Shown piece after piece: positions 58,719-64,000 of a stretch of DNA of 64,000 nucleotides. The position numbers and the translations under genes are program-made. Every line of letters begins with the position of its first letter. Position 1 is the stretch's first letter. The DNA is taken from contig JBBHKE010003023.1 of assembly GCA_037447655.1 (NCBI GenBank), forward strand, positions 37,290 to 101,289. Reading direction: 5' to 3'. A model generated the notes under the pieces. That model had not been told where the DNA came from. It saw only the letters and a list, made by a program, of their open reading frames with translations, and searched no databases. The stretch comes from Zygnema cylindricum. Taxonomy: Eukaryota > Streptophyta > Zygnematophyceae > Zygnematales > Zygnemataceae.

Positions 58719-61700
58719 CCCCCCTCTCTCTCTCTCCCCCTCTCCCTCTGCCAGTCTCTTGCACACCCCATCATTCTCTTTCTGCTTGTCCCTATCTCCT
58801 CTCCCTCTCCCTCTCCCTCTCGCCGAAATAAACTTTCCTGCATAATCGACTTCGGCCTGAATCGCTTAACATTAATCATCATAACAAAACCGAATATTTT
58901 TTAAATCAAAAAATAAATGAATGAGCTAGATAGCACAAAAACTTGGAATTTTGATATTGTCGCGTCACGCTTGCAGGTAGAACTTTTGTCTCAAATGAGG
59001 CATAGGAATTTGGTGGAGCTTTTGGGGTTTTGTACGGAAAAAGACGAACAGATTTTGGTATACGAATTTGTGGCCAATGGGACGTTGCGGCAACATCTCA
59101 ACGCCGGGAATGGTGCGCAAATTTTATGTTTTATTTTTTTTTGTATATTTCAAGAATTTTTCTGTTAGGAATCAAATTTTCAAGCAATCGATTTGTTAAA
59201 AGTTAAGTTCAAAATTTATAAAAAGCAAGTTTGAAAGCTTTTATGCTAGGATTTATTCTTTATTTTCAAGGATATTACTATAAGGAATCAAATTCTTATT
59301 TTCATTTTGGGCATTTTAATGGTATGTTAACTTTTATAGTTTTATGGTAAGCTGGGGAATTTTAAAGTTAGTAATAAATATTTTATGTTGATTTCAAGAA
59401 TTTAAATGGAGAATTCCTAAGTCAAATGTTAGCAATCAAATTTGTACGTTAAGTTTGGGAATTTTAACGTTAATAGTCGTTTTTTGCGTGAATTTCAGGA
59501 ACTTTAATCTTAGAAATCAAATTTGAATGTTAATGTTTCAAGAAAGTTGAATGTTAGGAATCAGATTTTCACGTCAAATGTCAGCAAGTTTAACATTACC
59601 TTCATTTCAAGATGTTAAATGTTCAAAATCAAAATTGTGTTATTTTCAAGAGTGTGGATGCTATGAATAAAAAGATTTTACGTGAAAATTAGCAAAATAA
59701 AATAAAATTTAATGGTAGGAATCAGGTATTAACGTCAATGGTTAGCACTCAAACTTTACGTTAATTTCCGGAGTTTGATTGTAGGAATCAGACTTAATTT
59801 CAGGAATTTTGATCCCAAAAGTCTCTTCTATAGCGTTTTGAATTCAGAGAGTTTTAAGTGGTCTTTCTCCTAGGGATGTTAAGCCTAGGATTTTTTATTA
59901 CAGGGAATCATACTAAATATGGTGAGAGAGAACATTTGAGAGGAATATCGGGTTTCTTATTACGTAGGTCTCTAGCAAAATTAATGTGGATAAATAATGT
60001 ACTGATAGCTTTGTATTTAAGGGCAGGTTATGAATCCACATTATTTTACGTGTGTTCTTATATGTGAAATATGCTAAATTTTGCCAAAATAAAAAATGAC
60101 TTCCTTTTTCAGCGCCTATAAAGCCCAAAAAAAATTCAAAACTATGATTCTGTCGAATGTCCACAAAATTTTTACATAGACCAAGATTAACTAAACCGAA
60201 ATACACGTCAAAATTTTATTGAAAAACACTGAAATTATTTTTATGTTTGCTTTTTTTATTTCCATTTATGTCGCATTTCTGTCAGAATTTCTTCGAAACA
60301 ATTATTTGGACTTCCCGCAAACACATTGTCTTAAAGCATATGAATCAATTTCCCAAAAACAAAGACGATTGCGCCACAATTTTGCCTAAACAATTTCCGA
60401 AAAAGAAGCAAAAGCGTGTCGATTTTTGGCCAAAAGACTGCCGAAACTTTGCAAAAATTTGCTGAAACTTTTCCAAAAACTTTCTAGTAACTTCTCAAAA
60501 AAATATGTCAAAATATGTCGAAACATTCTCGAAAAATTTGCCGAATATTTTGCCAAATGATTTGCCAAAACTTTGTCGAAAATGTGGAAAAACTGTGATT
60601 TAACGGAGTGGTGTTTCCATGTGTTGCCAGGTGGTGGCAAGCCTCCTCTCACCTTCCTCCAGAGAGTAGAAATTGCGACCGGTACGGCTCGAGCCCTCCA
60701 CTACCTCCACAATTTCGCTAAGGAAACTGTCGTCCATCGAGATATTAAACCGGAAAATATTCTCCTCACTCCCACTATGGAGGTAAAAATTCCTCTCTCA
60801 CTTTTCGCAATCCTCTCTCTTTCCTCAGTCCACTCTCTTTTTCAATCCGGAAAACGTTCTCCTCGCTCCCACTATGGAGGTAAAAATCTTCTCACTTTTC
60901 TCAATCCTCTCTCTTTTCTCAATCTTCGCCCTTTTCTCAATCCCCTTTCTTTTCTTAACCCTTTCTCTTTCTCAATCCGGAACACATTCTCCTCTCTCAC
61001 ACAATGGCGGTATAAATCCCTCTCTCAATTTTTTCAATCCTCGTTCCTCTCTTTCTCAATCGGAAAACTTTCTCCTCGTTTCCACTATGATGGTAAATAT
61101 TTCTTGCTCTCACTTTTCTCGGTCCTCTCTCTTTCGTTTCTCAATTTTCTCTCTTTTTCCTCACTCCCACTGTGATGGTAAAAGTTCCTCGCTCTCACTT
61201 TTCTTAGTCCTCTTTCTCTTTTTTCTATCCTCTCTCGTTCCTCAAGCCTCTTTCTTTTCTTTCTCCTCTATCTTTTCCCAATCCTCTTTTTTTCAAGGGG
61301 AATCGGAATAAGTGTATGTTTTTTGAGCCTCGGTTGAATAGTGGGAAAAATCAAGCGAGGTAAACCTTTCTTAGGGAAACCAGAATTGTTGTGTATCTAT
61401 GACGGAAAACATGGAATTAAACATCCTCCCATTTCTTCTGAAAGGACACCAGCATTAATGGTGTGTGGGTTTTTGAGTTATCTGTTTTAATAGAGGGAAA
61501 AAGCTACGGGGAGGTAAAAGTCTTTTCTTCACAGGAAAACCAAATTTAGTGTGGATTTTTTTACAAGGAAATTGTACATAATGTTTTGGATTTTTGACAT
61601 TCGGTTAACTCAAATAAGTATGGATGTTACGTTTTTTCTTCACATCAACTGTAAAAGAAAATATTTAGACAATATCTCTCTCCCCTCCCCCTCCCCCTCC

Positions 61701-63116
61701 CCCTCCCCCTCCCTCTCCTCCTCCCCCTTCCCCTCTTTTTTGGACACCTGGCAAAATTTTCAGGCAAAATTGGCGGATTTTGGACTTATCCGGAGGCTCC
61801 CCACAGAGGACGAGTTAACGGGAACTAATACGGGAAGAGTGGGAACCTTGGGGTAAGAAAATTATAAATCTATTTTTTTAATTCTATGTACTTTTTTCTT
61901 ATTTATCCGATTTGTACTTCGTCTTGCCACTTTTTTTTTTCTTTTGTTTTGCATTTTTTAATTATGCCAAAAAAAAAATGTGGGAGTGAAAAAAATATAT
62001 ATATCAATTATTTTTTCATGGTACGTTTTTTATTATTTCATTCATTTGATTATTTACTTTTTTTTTGTCGTTTTGCAGGTATATGGACCCCAGAATTAGT
62101 CCGGCAGTGCCCGTAAATGCAAACATGGACGTTTATAGGTGAGCCCATTTATTTCTCCTTTCCCCCTTTTTTTTTGTTTTATTTTTAATACAAACAATAT
62201 GAAAAAGTATAACAAGGGATTAAATGGGCTTCATGGGATTTTTTTGTTTTTGTTTTCCAGTTTTGGAGTGGTAGTGTGGGAATTAATAACGGGAAGGAGA
62301 CCGGTTTTTAAGGACGTTCAAAAGGAACTGGAAATGACAGGCGAGATAGTACATGTGAAGAGATGGGTAAGAATCTCTCTCTCTTCTCTCCCACTCTCCC
62401 TCTCCTTCACTCTCCACTTCCCTCTCCCACTTTCCATTTCCCCCTTTCTCCGTCTGTTCCTCTTCCACCCTCTCCCTCTCTCCCTCTACCTCTCACTCTC
62501 CCCCTCTCCTTGATCTCCCATCTTTCTGCCTGAATTTATCCTGATGATCTTGATAAAGCATGAAGTAAATAAAATAATAACGATTCGAAAGCAAAAACAA
62601 TGAGATCAACCTCCTCGTCTTCCTTTCTCGAAGTCATTCCATTAAATAACAAAAAGAAAAAATACATGTATATATACATAAATAAAAAAAATAACAAAGT
62701 CAAAACGAAGACCGTGTTAATAGCAGAAAGTATTAGAACCAGACATAACCAAAAATTTACATTCTATGGTTATTGCTTTTCCTACTTTTCAGGCCCAACC
62801 CCTTGCAAAATTGGGACAATATGAAGAAATAACCGATCCAAGGATGGATAAAGACTATTCTCTGGAGAATTTAAAAGATTTTATTGAAGTCGCCCAACTT
62901 TGTTCTCGAGATGACCCACAATTGAGGCCTCAAATGGATTATGTGGTACGAAGACTCGAAACAATCTTATTTTCTTTAGGAGGAAATGCTGTAAACATCG
63001 ATATTGAAGAAAATGGAAAGGGAAAAATAGAACGCTTTGATTTTCAAGTTTGTTCGACGGATTCGAATGCCGAAAGTTTTGTTCCTCCGATTTCCCAAGC
63101 GCCTCATTGGAGATAA
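54262..63116 (+). CDS. Receptor-like kinase with an EXORDIUM/PHI-1 ectodomain (11 exons, 745 aa)
   Basis: Exons: 54262-54810, 55931-56243, 57400-57576, 58011-58154, 58459-58646, 58977-59112, 60631-60782, 61764-61852, 62079-62138, 62261-62366, 62793-63116. All introns are GT-AG and the frame holds throughout. Residues 1-29 are a signal peptide. About 50-320 are an EXO/PHI-1 domain: [37 protein letters not shown] shows exon joining, [40 protein letters not shown]. About 322-345 are Pro-rich, and 355-378 span the membrane. Kinase 414-720: [10 protein letters not shown]442 (AVK), E457, HRD D540 with N545, DFG D558. The APE Glu is Arg (MDPR588). EXO proteins are secreted and linked to brassinosteroid and carbon-dependent growth, so the kinase may sense a wall or apoplast cue. 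That role is inferred. Confidence 0.88.
54875..55091. mobile_element. MITE in intron 1 of the EXO receptor kinase
   Basis: It runs from CACCGTGAATCGTTATTAGT to GTGATACAGGGTG with TA on both sides (54873-54874, 55092-55093). The inverted repeats extend about 50 bases at each end. The size class is the same as 5848-6066, with shared ATGTTTTAAGTGGCGAA near the right end. Confidence 0.8.
55200..55413. repeat. Tandem duplication in intron 1, 107-bp period
   Basis: GTTTTCTATGATGACAATGA starts each copy (55200 and 55307), and the copies are almost identical. It is intronic. Confidence 0.85.
57160..57395 (+). repeat. CT-rich tract in intron 2 next to the acceptor
   Basis: CCCTCTCCCT-type repeats run about 230 bases and end at the TTTCAG acceptor before exon 3. 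A related CCTCCT tract continues inside exon 3 and encodes the Pro-rich linker. Confidence 0.85.
58165..58280 (+). repeat. CT-rich tract in intron 4
   Basis: CTCCCTCCCT repeats follow the exon 4 donor. Any open frame here is low complexity. Confidence 0.8.
58660..58830 (+). repeat. CT-rich tract in intron 5
   Basis: (CT)n and CCCTCT repeats start about 15 bases after the exon 5 donor. Confidence 0.8.
60750..61200 (+). repeat. Tandem duplication of the exon 7 3' end and donor within intron 7
   Basis: The exon 7 end (CCACTATGGAG, then GTAAAA at 60783) is repeated downstream with GT at about 60880, 61010, 61093 and 61178. Copy one keeps CCACTATGGAGGTAAAAAT exactly. Later copies diverge (CACAATGGCGGTATAAAT, CCACTATGATGGTAAATAT, CCACTGTGATGGTAAAAG). 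Spacing is 83-130 bases. The repeats supply several potential decoy 5' splice sites. Confidence 0.8.
61675..61740 (+). repeat. CCCCTC tract before the exon 8 acceptor
   Basis: A (CCCCTC)n run lies 25-90 bases upstream of the TTTTCAG acceptor at 61763. Confidence 0.8.
62375..62515 (+). repeat. CT-rich tract in intron 10
   Basis: TCTCCCTCTCC repeats start directly after the exon 10 donor. Confidence 0.8.
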
Positions 63117-64000
63117 TTTTTCTTAAGTAAAGCTTATAATTATTTTTTAGTTTTCTTTTCACTTCAGTCTTTTTTCTTATGATACGTATTCACAATCATT
63201 GAAAATGTCAACACTAGTTGCAGTCAGTTCTGAATGATTGCTTTTTACTAACTCTTGATTACATCAAACATTTCGTTTTGATTCTTATATTGTAATTTGT
63301 GGGTTCTTTTTTTACAAACCCAAAATTTAACATCGTCTTCACATTGCATTCAAATACAACCAAATGGAACATGGAAAATACAAAATGATATTTCACTAAA
63401 AGAAAGAAGAGCTTGAAATTAGTGTGGTCAATTTTTTATGCGTGAAACAATATCAGCGTCCATTGCAAAGTCTGGAAATTGCCCAAATTTCTCCAGTATG
63501 TAATTTCCCAACGCGAGAAATTCCGGTGTGATTTGAAAAAAAATCAAATTAGCCAGCGATTATGAGATAAGCAAGAGAAATAGCAATCCAAACAGTGAAA
63601 GAAAAAACGAACTTCTCGTGGATCCAAATTTGTTGTTTAGGAGTTTAAAATGTTTCAAGTTGACTCGTGGGAAATACTGCATTGAGTTTTGCCGCCATAA
63701 AAGATTCATTTATGGTCGAAAAGTTAGGGAGTACGTTGGAAAGTGAACATGGTATTTATAAAATCTGGTGATTAGATTGAAAAAGTAAAACCCAAAGAAG
63801 TTTTTTACTTCTAGACATACTATTTACACTATACTCGTTCATGGTACAAACAGTTTACATGTGTATGCCATCTTATTTCACTTTCAAATTTGCGATTTTA
63901 AATTCTTTAATATCTCAAAATAGGATATCACGTTGCGCAATTTTACACAAAATTACAAGATTGTTATTGTCATGCTTTTATTAAGTATTCTCCAACTTGT
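63117..64000. other. 3' flank of the EXO receptor kinase, no further gene
   Basis: AT-rich sequence after the TAA stop, presumably the 3' UTR and intergenic DNA. I recognise no gene, RNA or transposon here, and no polyadenylation signal was assigned with confidence. Confidence 0.4.

Overview
The window reads as nuclear DNA of a streptophyte (a charophyte-grade alga or an early-diverging plant). The grounds are a plant-type receptor-like kinase, a plant omega-3 desaturase remnant, Copia and Gypsy elements, PIF/Harbinger, hAT and mariner/Stowaway-type DNA transposons, GT-AG introns and low coding density. The species cannot be fixed from sequence alone. There is a short assembly gap (run of N) at 25515-25524.

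The main gene is at 54262-63116 (+). Eleven exons joined at GT-AG sites give an open 745-codon frame: signal peptide, a complete EXORDIUM/PHI-1 ectodomain, a proline-rich linker, one transmembrane helix and a Ser/Thr receptor-like kinase domain. All ten junctions keep frame, and several restore conserved motifs of the EXO or kinase families. This EXO-ectodomain receptor kinase is not an RLK class I recognise from the standard classification and is the best candidate for an undescribed signalling protein. Its introns hold CT-rich tracts, a TA-flanked MITE, and a tandem duplication that copies the exon 7 splice donor.

Two broken host genes lie on the minus strand. At 31192-28394 is the 5' part of a gene for a secreted G8-domain protein (CEMIP/TMEM2/PKHD1L1-like), cut off downstream near a Copia LTR and carrying one apparent 1-nt frameshift. 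At 14206-14069 and 10414-9938 are the last two exons of an omega-3 fatty-acid desaturase. A 217-bp MITE sits in the last exon, and the third histidine box has a His-to-Arg change.

The rest is mostly transposons. From left to right: a MITE end (1-399); a solo Copia LTR (1033-2079); a decayed Copia pol (2190-3857); MITEs (5.8-6.9 kb); a solo LTR (7393-8283); more MITEs (8.4-9.2 kb); a 50-bp minisatellite split by a Harbinger MITE (10.7-12.1 kb); a complex repeat (12.2-13.5 kb); a nearly intact Copia element truncated at both outer ends (15.86-21.84 kb); a solo LTR (23067-24062); two tRNA-like sequences (25.2-25.5 kb); a truncated Copia (25.6-28.06 kb); the second Harbinger MITE (33.4-34.2 kb); a hAT transposase pseudogene (36.7-39.1 kb); an internally deleted Copia whose gag is joined in frame to an RNase H remnant (42.68-46.85 kb); a Gypsy 3' end with a PHD-like finger and two LTR copies (46.85-48.93 kb); and nested Harbinger elements (50.5-53.0 kb). 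Three solo LTRs have perfect 5-bp target duplications. The Copia primer-binding site matches the anticodon arm of initiator tRNA-Met, as in Drosophila copia.
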